Below are positions 1-8,320 of a stretch of DNA of 64,000 bases, piece after piece. The position numbers and the translations under genes were made by a program. The notes beneath the pieces are model-generated. The model saw nothing but the letters and a program-made list of their open reading frames with translations. It made no database searches and was not told where the DNA came from. Position 1 is the stretch's first letter, and the number at the start of each line of letters is the position of its first letter. Location of the stretch: positions 1-64,000 of the forward strand of contig CAVQTK010000003.1 of NCBI GenBank assembly GCA_963716455.1. Reading direction: 5' to 3'. This DNA comes from CAVQTK01 sp963716455 (GTDB lineage: Bacteria > Pseudomonadota > Gammaproteobacteria > Coxiellales > Coxiellaceae).

Positions 1-409
1 TGCTAAACAATTAAATGACACGGATTTAGCTATCATTGATAAACGTCGGCCTGGCCCGAATCAAACTCAAGTGTTGAACGTTATTGGGGATGTAGTAAAT
101 CGCCACTGTGTTATTGTCGATGATTTAGTGGATACAGCGGGTACATTATGTACGGCCGCAACAGCGCTCAAAGAAGCAGGAGCAAAATCAGTTAGCGCTT
201 ATTGTACACATCCTGTTTTATCGGGCGCTGCATTAAATAATATTGAAAATTCGGTATTGGACGAATTAGTAGTGGGTGATACTATTCCGTTAACTCCTGA
301 AGCATTATCTAATCCTAAAATACGTCAAGTTTCTCTGAGTGGTTTAATTGCAGAAACTATTTCTCGAATTGATCATAAAGAATCGGTCAGTTCTATGTTT
401 ATGGATTAA
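1..409 (+). CDS. prs: Ribose-phosphate pyrophosphokinase, C-terminal part
   Basis: The frame is open from the window edge, so the 5' end is missing; about 135 residues are visible. The enzyme makes PRPP from ribose 5-phosphate and ATP for nucleotide, His, Trp and NAD synthesis in the cytoplasm. The segment reads IIDKRRPGPN, then the PRPP-binding loop VDDLVDTAGTL, then the conserved THPVLSGAA and VVGDTIPLT blocks, and ends SVSSMFMD, like the gammaproteobacterial SRIxxEESISAMF end. This collinear match to the last third of Prs makes the call secure. It lies upstream of rplY, the usual prs-rplY-pth-ychF order. Confidence 0.96.
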   Translation, partial: AKQLNDTDLAIIDKRRPGPNQTQVLNVIGDVVNRHCVIVDDLVDTAGTLCTAATALKEAGAKSVSAYCTHPVLSGAALNNIENSVLDELVVGDTIPLTPEALSNPKIRQVSLSGLIAETISRIDHKESVSSMFMD

Positions 410-500
410 AGTAACTTTTCGCTTTGGAATTATTGACACAATCAGGTAGAATAGCCTGTTTATTTATCATGTATTAAATATATATTCTGGGATATTTTAT

Positions 501-646
501 TAGACTTCTTTCCAAACCCAGTATTTTGGTCTAAATGCAAGGCGTGTTGATTTCGAGGAGCGTAGTTTACATGAGAGTAAATGAGCACCGGAGAAAACAA
601 CACAACGCAGCAGTAGGCCAAAAGACGAAGTTTGGAAAGAAGTCTA
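501..646. repeat. Dispersed palindromic repeat, family A, full copy
   Basis: Terminal inverted arms read TAGACTTCTTTCCAAAC on the left and the complementary GTTTGGAAAGAAGTCTA on the right. The core contains CAAGGCGTGTTG, GGAGCGTAGTTTACATG and GTAAATGAGCACCGGAG. Related copies lie near 8988, 29066, 30008, 38851 and 45045. It fills most of the prs-rplY gap and could fold into a long hairpin in RNA. Confidence 0.9.
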
Positions 647-713
647 TTGTTAAGTAGCCAACTTGTTTTCAGCTAGGTGCTGAATTAATTTGATTTAGTA
701 GTCGGAGAGGTCA

Positions 714-1364
714 ATGAATAAAGAAAATTTTCAATTAAATGCGCAATGGCGCAGTGTCGTGGGAACAGGACAAGTACGACGCATGCGTCGTAGTCAGAAT
801 CAAATCCCAGCTGTTATTTATGGTGCTGGTAAGGAAGTAAAATCTATTCTCTTATCACAAAAGGAATTAAGTCAGGCCTTGGCTAAAGAAGAAACTTATT
901 CTCATATTCTTACTCTTAAATTTGACAAAGAAGAAGAGCAAGTAGTTATTAAGCAAGTTCAAAGACATCCCAGTAGACCACGGATATTACACATTGATTT
1001 TTTAAGAATAAATCCAGATGAAAAATTTACTATGGCTGTGCCAATTCGTTTGTTAGGTGCGACTATCGCGGTGGGGGTCAAAGATGGAGGAATTGTTTCT
1101 CAGCTATTGACTGAAATAGAAATTCAATGTTTACCTCGTGATCTTCCTCCATACATCGAGTTAGATATTTCTAATTTAGGAATTGAAGAATCATTCCATC
1201 TTTCAGATTTAGAATTACCTGGCGGTGTGGAATTAAAAGTAGCAGTTACTGCCGATGATGAACGAAATAAACCAGTAGTGAGTATTCACAAACCACATGT
1301 CAGAGGAGAAGAAGAGATAGCTGCGGAAGCAGAAGCTCCTCAAGCGAAGACTGAAGAGGAATAA
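714..1364 (+). CDS. rplY: Large ribosomal subunit protein bL25 (Ctc form)
   Basis: A 216-residue protein of the long bL25/Ctc type: an N-terminal 5S-rRNA-binding L25 domain (about 1-100, with RRSQNQIPAVIYG and HIDFLRI) followed by the TL5/Ctc C-terminal beta domain (about 100-195) and an acidic tail rich in Glu and Ala. It binds 5S rRNA in the 50S subunit. The ATG follows a GGAGAGG ribosome binding site. It is followed at short distance by pth, as in many Legionellales and Pseudomonas. Confidence 0.95.
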   Translation: MNKENFQLNAQWRSVVGTGQVRRMRRSQNQIPAVIYGAGKEVKSILLSQKELSQALAKEETYSHILTLKFDKEEEQVVIKQVQRHPSRPRILHIDFLRINPDEKFTMAVPIRLLGATIAVGVKDGGIVSQLLTEIEIQCLPRDLPPYIELDISNLGIEESFHLSDLELPGGVELKVAVTADDERNKPVVSIHKPHVRGEEEIAAEAEAPQAKTEEE

Positions 1365-1396
1365 ATATAATTGCCAATGAAACATTAGTCTTGCTT

Positions 1397-1421
1397 AGCC
1401 CAAAGACAAAGGTTTTGCAGA
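1397..1421. repeat. Degenerate family A repeat fragment
   Basis: TAGCCCAAAGACAAAGGTTTTGC in the rplY-pth gap closely matches the right end of the 30008-30168 copy (TAGCCCAAAAGACGAAGGTT). Only this portion remains, so it looks like a decayed copy. Confidence 0.55.
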
Positions 1422-1446
1422 TAAGCATTGCATTTAGAGAAAGACT

Positions 1447-2025
1447 GTGACCCTACGTTTAATTGTTGGTTTAGGAAATCCTGGGACAAAATATGCTAAA
1501 ACTCGGCATAACGTAGGTATTTGGTTATTGAATGCATTGGCAGAAAAATATCAACTTAGCTTTCACGAAGAAAAAAAGTTTCATGGCCAAGTGACGTCCT
1601 TAACTTGTCAAACACATCAATGTTGGTTGCTGATTCCAAACACTTTTATGAACGAAAGTGGTAGATCTGTGCAAGCGATAAGTAATTTTTATAAAATATC
1701 TACAGATGAAATTTTGGTAGCCCACGATGAGTTAGATTTTCCTGCTGGTCTAGTGCGATTAAAAATAAATGGGGGGCATGGCGGACACAATGGATTACGT
1801 GATATTGTTCAAAAATTAAATAGTAATCAATTTTATCGATTGAGAATTGGGATTGATCATCCTGGACATAAAGATCAAGTAACACCGTATGTGCTCAATG
1901 AACCTAATTCTGCAGATAGAAATAAGATTTTGCAAACAATCCAAGATGCGGTAACTGTCATTCCAGATTTGTTAGGAGGGCAAGTTGAAAAGGCTTTTCG
2001 TTACTTACATAATGAAAAAAAATAG
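1447..2025 (+). CDS. pth: Peptidyl-tRNA hydrolase
   Basis: A 192-residue Pth (usual length about 190) that releases peptides from prematurely dropped peptidyl-tRNA. Seen: IVGLGNPGTKYAKTRHNVG with the catalytic His about residue 22, the PNTFMNESG loop, VAHDELDFPAG and GGHGGHNGLRDI. The start is GTG with a weak AGAGAAAG binding site; no ATG lies closer to the conserved N terminus. An antisense reading frame here is a shadow. Confidence 0.96.
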   Translation: MTLRLIVGLGNPGTKYAKTRHNVGIWLLNALAEKYQLSFHEEKKFHGQVTSLTCQTHQCWLLIPNTFMNESGRSVQAISNFYKISTDEILVAHDELDFPAGLVRLKINGGHGGHNGLRDIVQKLNSNQFYRLRIGIDHPGHKDQVTPYVLNEPNSADRNKILQTIQDAVTVIPDLLGGQVEKAFRYLHNEKK

Positions 2026-2092
2026 GATCGCTTTGCAGAATTGGTTTAATTTGCGCCAGGCATGAGTGTGGTATTCATAGTGGAAAAAAAAT

Positions 2093-3184
2093 ATGGGTTT
2101 TAAATGTGGCATTGTTGGTTTGCCAAATGTGGGCAAATCCACTTTATTTAATGCGCTTACCAAGGCTGGTATAGAAGCTGCTAATTATCCTTTTTGTACA
2201 ATTGAGCCAAATGTCGGGATTGTGCCTATGCCTGATCCTCGGTTAGAGAAATTAGCGGCCATTGCCGGATCTAAACAAACTATTCCTACTACTATGAAGT
2301 TTGTTGATATTGCAGGATTGGTTGCGGGAGCGGCGCAAGGGGAAGGATTAGGTAATCAATTTTTGGCGCATATTCGCGAGACGCAAGCCATTGCTCATGT
2401 GGTACGTTGTTTTTTAAATGAGGATATAGTGCACGTATCTGGTATGGTTGATCCTATTGCAGATATTGCCGTAGTTCATACTGAGCTAGCACTGGCTGAT
2501 TTAGCTACGGTTGAGAAGGCTTTGATTAAATTAAATAAAGAGGCAAAACGTGGTGATAAACTCGCAGGTCATCGTCAAAATTTGTTAGATAAATTAAAAA
2601 AGCATTTAGACGAAGGCTTATTTGCGCGCCGTTTTCATCTAGATGAGGAAGATAAACTATTTATAGAATCTCTACAGTTATTGACAATGAAGCCCACTCT
2701 TTATATTGCTAATGTCGATGAAGAAGGGCTCTCTAATAATCCGCTGTTAAATAAATTAATAGAATATGCGCAACAAGAAGGTTCTGAAGTAGTTTCGATT
2801 TGTGCTGCTCTGGAAGCAGAAATAGTTGAACTAGCAGAAGTAGAGCAAAAAGAATTTTTAGCTAGCCTTAATTTAACTGAACCTGGACTTAATCGAGTAA
2901 TAAGAGCGGGATATCGATTATTAGGATTGCAGACTTTCTTTACCGTTGGACCCAAGGAAGCACGAGCATGGACTATTTTTTGTGGTGCTAAAGCTCCGCA
3001 AGCAGCCGGAGAAATTCATACTGATTTTGAAAAAGGTTTTATTCGTGCAGAAGTTATTTCTTATCAAGATTATATTAATTATCAAGGTGAGCAGGGAGCC
3101 AAAGAAGCAGGTAAATGGCGTTTAGAAGGTAAAGAATATATTGTCCAAGATGGGGATGTGATATTATTTCGCTTTAACGTATGA
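2093..3184 (+). CDS. ychF: Redox-regulated ATPase/GTPase YchF (OLA1 family)
   Basis: A 363-residue Obg-like P-loop NTPase, matching the family length. G1 is GLPNVGKST near residue 8; the switch region is NYPFCTIEPNVGIV; G3 is DIAGLVAGAAQGEGLGNQFL; the C-terminal TGS domain ends EGKEYIVQDGDVILFRFNV. The family binds ribosomes and acts in translation and stress responses. It follows pth, forming the pth-ychF pair. Confidence 0.97.
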   Translation: MGFKCGIVGLPNVGKSTLFNALTKAGIEAANYPFCTIEPNVGIVPMPDPRLEKLAAIAGSKQTIPTTMKFVDIAGLVAGAAQGEGLGNQFLAHIRETQAIAHVVRCFLNEDIVHVSGMVDPIADIAVVHTELALADLATVEKALIKLNKEAKRGDKLAGHRQNLLDKLKKHLDEGLFARRFHLDEEDKLFIESLQLLTMKPTLYIANVDEEGLSNNPLLNKLIEYAQQEGSEVVSICAALEAEIVELAEVEQKEFLASLNLTEPGLNRVIRAGYRLLGLQTFFTVGPKEARAWTIFCGAKAPQAAGEIHTDFEKGFIRAEVISYQDYINYQGEQGAKEAGKWRLEGKEYIVQDGDVILFRFNV

Positions 3185-3209
3185 ATTTGTTATTGTACAA
3201 CACGTCCAA

Positions 3210-3283
3210 GGCTATGTAGCTCAGTTGGTCAGAGCGCAGCATTCATAATGCTGATGTCGGTGGTTCGAGCCCACCCATAGCCA
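3210..3283 (+). tRNA. tRNA-Met (CAT), elongator type
   Basis: A complete cloverleaf: acceptor GGCTATG/CATAGCC, D arm TAGCTCAGTTGGTCAGAGC, anticodon stem CAGCA/TGCTG around loop TTCATAA with anticodon CAT, and T arm GGTGGTTCGAGCCCACC. No CCA is encoded after the discriminator A. The sequence resembles the elongator Met tRNA and lacks the C-A mismatch and GGG pairs of an initiator. It sits 25 bases after ychF and just downstream (tail to tail) of the pilF-like gene. Confidence 0.95.
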
Positions 3284-3308
3284 TATGTTATGCTAATGTT
3301 GCAAAAGT

Positions 3309-3896
3309 CTATTGAAGAGTTTGAAATTCTGTTAAATATTTTTGTGCGTCTAAGAGGTTCCCTTCCTTATCGCGTATTTTTGCTAGTTCTAGCAGAGCCA
3401 AAGTGCAATGAGGATTACGCTGTAAAGCCGCAAGGAAATACCGTTCCGCCAAATGGGAGTCAGGAATTTTCAAAGCGCATAAACCTGCATTCTCAAGGGC
3501 CGTTGCCTTATAAGCATAATCAGATAGCTGAGCAGCATTGAGAAATTCAGTGATTGCTAGGCGATACTGTCCATTACGGCATAAAAAGGCGCCAAAATTA
3601 TTATGTTCACTGCCTTCATGTGGTCCAAGTCTAATAGCATGTTTGTAATCTTCAGCCGCTTCTGAAATATTACCTGTAACTTCTTCAAAATACCCTTTTG
3701 CGCTCCAACTACTAGGAGAGTTTGGGGAAATATGAGTAGCTTGATTAAGTGCTATAAAGGCGTTTTCAAAATTTCCTTGTTGTAAATAAGCTATTCCTAA
3801 ACTAATATTAGCATCCGCAGCATGGGCTTTTAAGCCTTTAGATGTACAGTCTACCGTAGCAATTAGCATGAGTAAAATGAGTAGGAATTTTTGCAT
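3309..3896 (-). CDS. pilF: Type IV pilus biogenesis/stability protein PilW/PilF (TPR)
   Basis: A tetratricopeptide repeat protein of 195 residues from the ATG at 3896, which is preceded by GGAG six bases upstream; a TTG at 3908 is less likely. In this family it is an outer-membrane pilotin needed for PilQ secretin assembly. TPR units run from about residue 30 to the end, with the family hallmarks NNFGAFLCRNGQY and ALENAGLCALK. The N terminus is a hydrophobic signal ending TVDC, a poor lipobox, so lipidation is uncertain. It is shorter than the Pseudomonas protein (about 250 residues). Confidence 0.85.
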   Translation of the reverse strand: MQKFLLILLMLIATVDCTSKGLKAHAADANISLGIAYLQQGNFENAFIALNQATHISPNSPSSWSAKGYFEEVTGNISEAAEDYKHAIRLGPHEGSEHNNFGAFLCRNGQYRLAITEFLNAAQLSDYAYKATALENAGLCALKIPDSHLAERYFLAALQRNPHCTLALLELAKIRDKEGNLLDAQKYLTEFQTLQ

Positions 3897-4093
3897 TAGT
3901 TTCTCCAAAACATGAGAACGGTTGAATTATGTAATTTATTTATTAATTGTGACAATACCGTACTTAGAACATAATTTTTATCCACAAAAATGATTTTTAT
4001 TTCGTGAATTTAATTTTTTTTTAAGATTATGTAATTAAAATTCTTATGTATCCTTGTAAATTGAATTTTTTGTGTACAAGTTGGGAAGGTTAA

Positions 4094-5008
4094 GTGATTT
4101 CAATTGAACAGTTTTATCCAGAATACCTGGACCGGGAAGATAGGTTAGTCTTAAACCTAGAAATGGTATTGATTTTCTCTGGCTTAATTTATCTTTTATT
4201 AAATGCATTAACTTTTCAATACTCAGGAAACCACTACCTTTCCTCTACTTGGCTTTGGATAACGCCGGCACTCTTGGTGTTTACCCTTTTTTCTGCCTAC
4301 GTTAAAAATCGAAAGATTTCACCATTAATTTTTTTATTAAGGGCCTACAGTCTCTACTTTATAGCTTTCTTTGCTTTTTTGGTCATGTTGAATGGTGTGC
4401 AGTATACTCCGTTCCCCGCAATCGATAGCTATTTAGCGAAAGCCAATCGACTTTTTTATATCGATGAACCCGCGTTGATGAATTGGACTTACACACATCC
4501 TTGGCTACTAAAATTATTTCAAATTGCCTATGACAGCAGTTATTTGCAGCTAATGGTAATGCCCTTAGCGCTTTTCTTATTAAAAAAGAAAGAATTTTTC
4601 TACCACTATCTTATCGTTGTTTTGTTGGCTTACATGATAGGAGCAATGGTTTATTATTTTTTCCCCACAGTAGGACCTGCGGGTGCTTTTTCTGATCCAA
4701 ATTTCACCCGGGAACAATTACAATCTGTACTAATCTTTAGAGGAATTCACCAATATCTGTTGGTAAACACTTTTGAAGGGGGCATTATTAATTTTCCTTA
4801 TTTTCACATATTGTGTTCAATAATCGCAACTTATACTTTACGAACGGCTCCGCTGTGGTTTTTTCTGCCAGTCTTATTATGGAGCTTCATAGCTATTATG
4901 GCGACTTTATGTTTAGGTTGGAATTACGCTATAGATTTAATATGTGGAGGTTTTATCGCATGGCTAGCTATTTATGGAGGGAAAAAGTTATTATTTAACA
5001 ACGCTTAA
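4094..5008 (+). CDS. PAP2-superfamily membrane phosphatase/transferase (Aur1/Ipt1-like)
   Basis: A 304-residue integral membrane protein with about six hydrophobic segments. The motif YFFPTVGPAGAF followed by FPYFHIL and WNYAIDLICGGFIAW is the layout of the PAP2_3 branch (inositol phosphorylceramide synthase-like), in which two His and an Asp form the active site. The substrate, probably a lipid phosphate or phospholipid head group, cannot be read from sequence. The start is GTG after GGGAAGG. Its 3' end overlaps the convergent sspB by 18 bases. Confidence 0.75.
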   Translation: MISIEQFYPEYLDREDRLVLNLEMVLIFSGLIYLLLNALTFQYSGNHYLSSTWLWITPALLVFTLFSAYVKNRKISPLIFLLRAYSLYFIAFFAFLVMLNGVQYTPFPAIDSYLAKANRLFYIDEPALMNWTYTHPWLLKLFQIAYDSSYLQLMVMPLALFLLKKKEFFYHYLIVVLLAYMIGAMVYYFFPTVGPAGAFSDPNFTREQLQSVLIFRGIHQYLLVNTFEGGIINFPYFHILCSIIATYTLRTAPLWFFLPVLLWSFIAIMATLCLGWNYAIDLICGGFIAWLAIYGGKKLLFNNA

Positions 5009-5386
5009 TTTAGGGGGGCCCTTAGGTGGTGGAGGGGGCTGTTCATCGTTTCCGCCATCTCCTTCTTCCTCTTCATCCTCTGGACCAAAAACTAATCCAC
5101 GGCCATTTTCAAAAGCATAAATAGCGATGATAGCAAATGTGGGGATGTATAAATGTTGTAAATGACCATCAAAGCTTGCCCTAAATTCTAGGGCCTCATT
5201 ACCTATTACCAAGCCAGTAACAGCAATTGGTGTAACATTAAGTATAATTCTGCCTTCTTCATCGACATAAGAACGTGGCACTTGTACACCTGGTTGTAAA
5301 GCATTTACCAGTATATAAGGAGTTAAATTGTTATCAACTATCCAGTCATAAATAGCTCTAATTAAATAGGGTCGGTTTGGGGTCAT
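4991..5386 (-). CDS. sspB: ClpXP protease specificity-enhancing factor SspB
   Basis: A 131-residue adaptor that delivers ssrA-tagged proteins to ClpXP. The N-terminal substrate-binding domain starts TPNRPYLIRAIYDWIVDN and includes PRSYVDEEGRIILNV. A Pro/Glu-rich flexible linker follows, and the tail ends PPKLSVVK, matching the ClpX-docking tail (LRVVK in E. coli). It lies six bases behind sspA, the standard sspAB operon. Confidence 0.95.
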   Translation of the reverse strand: MTPNRPYLIRAIYDWIVDNNLTPYILVNALQPGVQVPRSYVDEEGRIILNVTPIAVTGLVIGNEALEFRASFDGHLQHLYIPTFAIIAIYAFENGRGLVFGPEDEEEEGDGGNDEQPPPPPKGPPKLSVVK

Positions 5387-5392
5387 ATATTA

Positions 5393-6019
5393 TTATTCTC
5401 TAAATTCCATTTCAGCTTCTGTAAGGCTAGCTTGAAATGATTCCCTTTTGAATATCCGATTCATGTAATCACGGACAGGTTTTGCATTAGAAGTTTGAGG
5501 TATTTCAATATCTAAATAGGATAAGCGCCATAATAACGGCGCAATACAACAGTCTACTAAAGTAAACTCTTCGCTAAGGAAATAGGGTGAATCAGCGAAA
5601 ACTGGAGCAAGACTAATTAAACCATTTTTTAATTCAGTTCGTGCTGTTTTAGCAACTTTAACATTCCCACTGAGAATATTTTTATATAAGCTATACCAAT
5701 CACGATCAATGCGATAAATCATTAAACGGCTTTTAGCTCGAGCTACTGGGTATACAGGTAGTAGAGGTGGGTGCGGAAAACGTTCATCTAAGTATTCCAT
5801 AACCACTCGAGCTTCGTACAACACTAATTCTCGATCTACTAAAGTTGGTAATGAATTGTATGGATTAAGTTCAAGAAGGTCTTCAGAAGGATGGTTTTCA
5901 TCTACATTGACTATGTCAACATTTACCCCCTTTTCAGCCAATACAATGCGTACTTGATGGCTGTAGATATCTAAATCTCCGGAATACAAAGTCATAATGG
6001 CACGTTTTAAAATAGTCAT
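5393..6019 (-). CDS. sspA: Stringent starvation protein A
   Basis: A 208-residue glutathione-S-transferase-fold protein that binds RNA polymerase. The N-terminal thioredoxin-like domain reads MTLYSGDLDIYSHQVRIVLA and NPYNSLPTLVDRELVLYEA, and the helical C-terminal domain includes FTLVDCCIAPLLWRL. The first residues (TILKRAI before MTLYSG) match the short N-terminal extension of SspA. It is upstream of sspB and follows rplM-rpsI-tRNA-Gln on the same strand. Confidence 0.95.
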   Translation of the reverse strand: MTILKRAIMTLYSGDLDIYSHQVRIVLAEKGVNVDIVNVDENHPSEDLLELNPYNSLPTLVDRELVLYEARVVMEYLDERFPHPPLLPVYPVARAKSRLMIYRIDRDWYSLYKNILSGNVKVAKTARTELKNGLISLAPVFADSPYFLSEEFTLVDCCIAPLLWRLSYLDIEIPQTSNAKPVRDYMNRIFKRESFQASLTEAEMEFRE

Positions 6020-6236
6020 AGAATAAAACCCACTCCTTTTTCGACATTGTCTGGTAAAACAACTCGCTTTTTAACCTGTAACGTCATTTATGACCAATTT
6101 TGGATAAAAAGCTTTATAAAAATTGAGCAGCTCACCATACTACAGGTATATTGCGCTTTTCATCAGTTTTTTATTCAAATTTGTCTCATATCTGGACATT
6201 CTCTCAAAGCTGGTTACCCCGTGTGATCTGCTACAT

Positions 6237-6310
6237 TGGCTGGGGGACTAGGATTCGAACCTAGGTTAACGGAGTCAGAGTCCGTAGTCCTGCCGCTAGA
6301 CGATCCCCCA
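6237..6310 (-). tRNA. tRNA-Gln (CTG)
   Basis: Read on the minus strand: acceptor TGGGGGA/TCCCCCA, anticodon stem ACGGA/TCCGT around CTCTGAC (anticodon CTG), T loop GTTCGAATC, discriminator G and encoded CCA. The leading U1 with discriminator G is typical of bacterial tRNA-Gln. It starts 25 bases after the rpsI stop, so it is probably co-transcribed with rplM-rpsI. Confidence 0.94.
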
Positions 6311-6335
6311 GCGACACGATCAATAGAAAAATCTA

Positions 6336-6761
6336 TTAACGCTTAGAATATTGAGGACGTTTTCTTGCTTTGTGACGACCATATTTTTTACGTTCAACAG
6401 CGCGAGGATCGCGAGTGACGTAACCTGCTTTGCGCAGATTTCGTCGCCAACCTTTTTCGGTTTCACCATTAGTATTTTCTTCGTCAAAAGCTATTAAAGC
6501 CCGGGTGATACCGTGACGAATTGCACCTGCTTGGCCATTAATACCACCACCTTTAACTGTTATATGAAAATCAAATTGATCTAAAACGTCTACTGTTTGT
6601 AGTGGCTGACAAACAATCATGCGTGCCGTTTCACGGCCAAAGTATTCATCTAAGGTTCGACCATTAATAATAATATCGCCCTTTCCATATTTCAGAAATA
6701 CACGGGCAGTTGAGCTTTTACGTCTGCCGATGGCTGAATATTGTTTATCTGTTGTTGTCAT
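6336..6761 (-). CDS. rpsI: Small ribosomal subunit protein uS9
   Basis: A 141-residue S9. The N terminus YSAIGRRKSSTARVFL, the central VKGGGINGQAGAIRHGI and the C-terminal tail GRHKARKRPQYSKR, which reaches the P-site tRNA, are all diagnostic. It follows rplM by 15 bases, the universal rplM-rpsI pair. Confidence 0.97.
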   Translation of the reverse strand: MTTTDKQYSAIGRRKSSTARVFLKYGKGDIIINGRTLDEYFGRETARMIVCQPLQTVDVLDQFDFHITVKGGGINGQAGAIRHGITRALIAFDEENTNGETEKGWRRNLRKAGYVTRDPRAVERKKYGRHKARKRPQYSKR

Positions 6762-6776
6762 GCGGATAGCCCTCAG

Positions 6777-7205
6777 TTAAAGATCAATAGGTTCAGGTTT
6801 TTGAGCTTGATGGGGGTGGTTATTACCACGGTAAACTTTTAATTTACGAAACACTTGGCGACCTAATGGCCCCTTCGGCAGCATTCCTTTAATAGCTAAT
6901 TCTAATGCTTGTTTAGGAGCACGAATTAATAAATCGGCTAATGCTTCCTTTTTAAGATGACCGGGATGACCGCTATGACGATAATAAAATTTATCCTGCA
7001 ATTTGCGTCCCGTTACTTTAAGATGTTCTACGTTGACAACGACAAAAAAATCTCCAGAATCAACATGTGGAGTAAATACCGCTTTGTGTTTGCCACGTAA
7101 TCGTTTAGCTAATTCACTTGCTAGCCGTCCTAAAGTTTTGCCTTGAGCATTAACCAGAAACCACTGTGGCTCCGCATGATATGCGCAGCTCATGTCAGTT
7201 GTCAT
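6777..7205 (-). CDS. rplM: Large ribosomal subunit protein uL13
   Basis: A protein of 142 residues when started at the ATG at 7205 (MTTDMS), the exact usual length of L13; GAGGA lies eight bases upstream. A longer reading from 7268 has no homologous N terminus. Seen: GKTLGRLASELAKRLRGKHK, TPHVDSGDFFVVVN, HSGHPGHLKKE and KGMLPKGPLGR. It assembles early in the 50S subunit. Confidence 0.97.
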   Translation of the reverse strand: MTTDMSCAYHAEPQWFLVNAQGKTLGRLASELAKRLRGKHKAVFTPHVDSGDFFVVVNVEHLKVTGRKLQDKFYYRHSGHPGHLKKEALADLLIRAPKQALELAIKGMLPKGPLGRQVFRKLKVYRGNNHPHQAQKPEPIDL

Positions 7206-7439
7206 AAAATCATTCCTCGCGTATTTTACTAGGGTGCCAATTTTAGCCTGTGCAAGCCATAAAATCAAGCACTTTCTGAGTTTTTTAAGTGATTTGTGTC
7301 AATTGATTAGCGGAAAAATAGCTGAAAAAAGATTTAAAAATGTTTTTTACATTTAAAATATGCTATCTTAGCGCGGCTAGTGGTTTACTTCACTAGAATA
7401 TTTATTTTTTATTAACTTAAATAAGAGGGAGACTATATA

Positions 7440-7913
7440 ATGCCTAAAGCTTCAAAGTTAAAAACTCGTCAAACAGCTGGGAAAGGGGGCCTGAATAAAA
7501 CTGCCTCTCGGGAAACGGTAACCAGTAAAGCCAAGCGTGTTGCAGGAGATGAAGTCCACAAAGGACGCAAAACTACCCCAATTAAAAAGGTTGTCACTAC
7601 CCCCATTACTTCTCCTTATACGAAATCGCAAGTTTACAATTATGTTGCTGAAATGACAGACCTTAGCAGAAAGGAAGTGATAAATGTTTTTGGTGCATTA
7701 GAAAATCTAATATCGCGCCATTTACATAAAAAAGGGACAGGTGAATTTACTATTCCAGGTTTAGCGAAATGCATTATTAAACATCGACCGGCTACTAAAG
7801 CAAGAAAAGGTGTAAATCCTTTTACCGGGGAAGAAATGATGTATAAAGCAAAAGCAGCTCGTAATGTGGTCAAAATAAGACCTTTGAAAAAACTTAAAGC
7901 GATGGTTGAATAA
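7440..7913 (+). CDS. HU/IHF-family DNA-binding protein with basic N-terminal extension
   Basis: A 157-residue protein. Residues 1-60 are Lys/Thr-rich and disordered. Residues from about 62 form an HU fold: TKSQVYNYVAEMTDLSRKEV, GTGEFTIPGLAKCIIKH, the beta-arm region NPFTGEEMMYKAKAARNVVK and a C-terminal IRPLKKLKAM. HU binds and bends DNA in the nucleoid. Comparable HU proteins with Lys-rich tails occur in Xanthomonas and other Proteobacteria. A GAGGGA site precedes the ATG, and the 5' leader carries a CTAGTG/CACTAG hairpin at 7377-7396. It is divergent from rplM. Confidence 0.85.
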   Translation: MPKASKLKTRQTAGKGGLNKTASRETVTSKAKRVAGDEVHKGRKTTPIKKVVTTPITSPYTKSQVYNYVAEMTDLSRKEVINVFGALENLISRHLHKKGTGEFTIPGLAKCIIKHRPATKARKGVNPFTGEEMMYKAKAARNVVKIRPLKKLKAMVE

Positions 7914-8008
7914 TGCTTATTATGATTGAGACTTCATACTAACTTTTTCTGCCAGCAACCCGTTTTCCTAATTTCTGGCTCCAATTATTTTCATACTCAT
8001 TTTTTACG

Positions 8009-8288
8009 TCATTACGAGCCGCGTAGCAGTTCGTGGCAATCCAGAAATATGGGAGTAATAGCTCAGTTGGGGTACCTGCCTACATATGAACGTTCAACTA
8101 TCGTCATTGCGATCCCGAGTTTTGCGAGGGGGAAGCAATCCAGTACAGAACATTGTCCAAAGTACGAACTGGATTGCTTCACTCGCAAGCTCGTTCGCAA
8201 TGACACGAAATAGGCGTTCCAAGCTACAGGGTGAGCTATTACCTTCTTTCCAAATAAACAAAGGGAAGTTTGGAAAGAAGCCTACTGT
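8009..8288. repeat. Composite block of nested dispersed repeats (families B, C and A)
   Basis: This accounts for the gap after the HU gene. 8009-8046 and 8099-8212 carry CGTCATTACGAGCC...GGCAATCCAG and CGTCATTGCGA...TCGCAATGACA, a common proteobacterial palindromic repeat (B). It is flanked by inverted TAATAGCTCA (8055) and TGAGCTATTA (8231). GCGTTCCAAGCTACAGGGTG (8214-8233, family C) recurs at 14043. A small family A remnant with CTTCTTTCCAAA/TTTGGAAAGAAG ends the block. No gene is credible here. Confidence 0.85.
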
Positions 8289-8320
8289 GTGAGCTTGTGA
8301 AATGATTTGTAGTATTTCAG

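Noticed and set aside
3290..3541. 83-codon plus-strand frame
   Set aside because: It is antisense to the pilF-like gene, whose TPR protein is clearly the real product.
8051..8080. tRNA-like 5' half (GGAGTAATAGCTCAGTTGGG)
   Set aside because: The D-arm-like TAGCTCAGTTGG has no matching anticodon or T arm downstream, and TAATAGCTCA recurs inverted at 8231 as part of a repeat arm.
7926..8292. Two overlapping frames of 95 and 68 codons
   Set aside because: They cross repeat families B, C and A; composition follows the repeats, not coding sequence.
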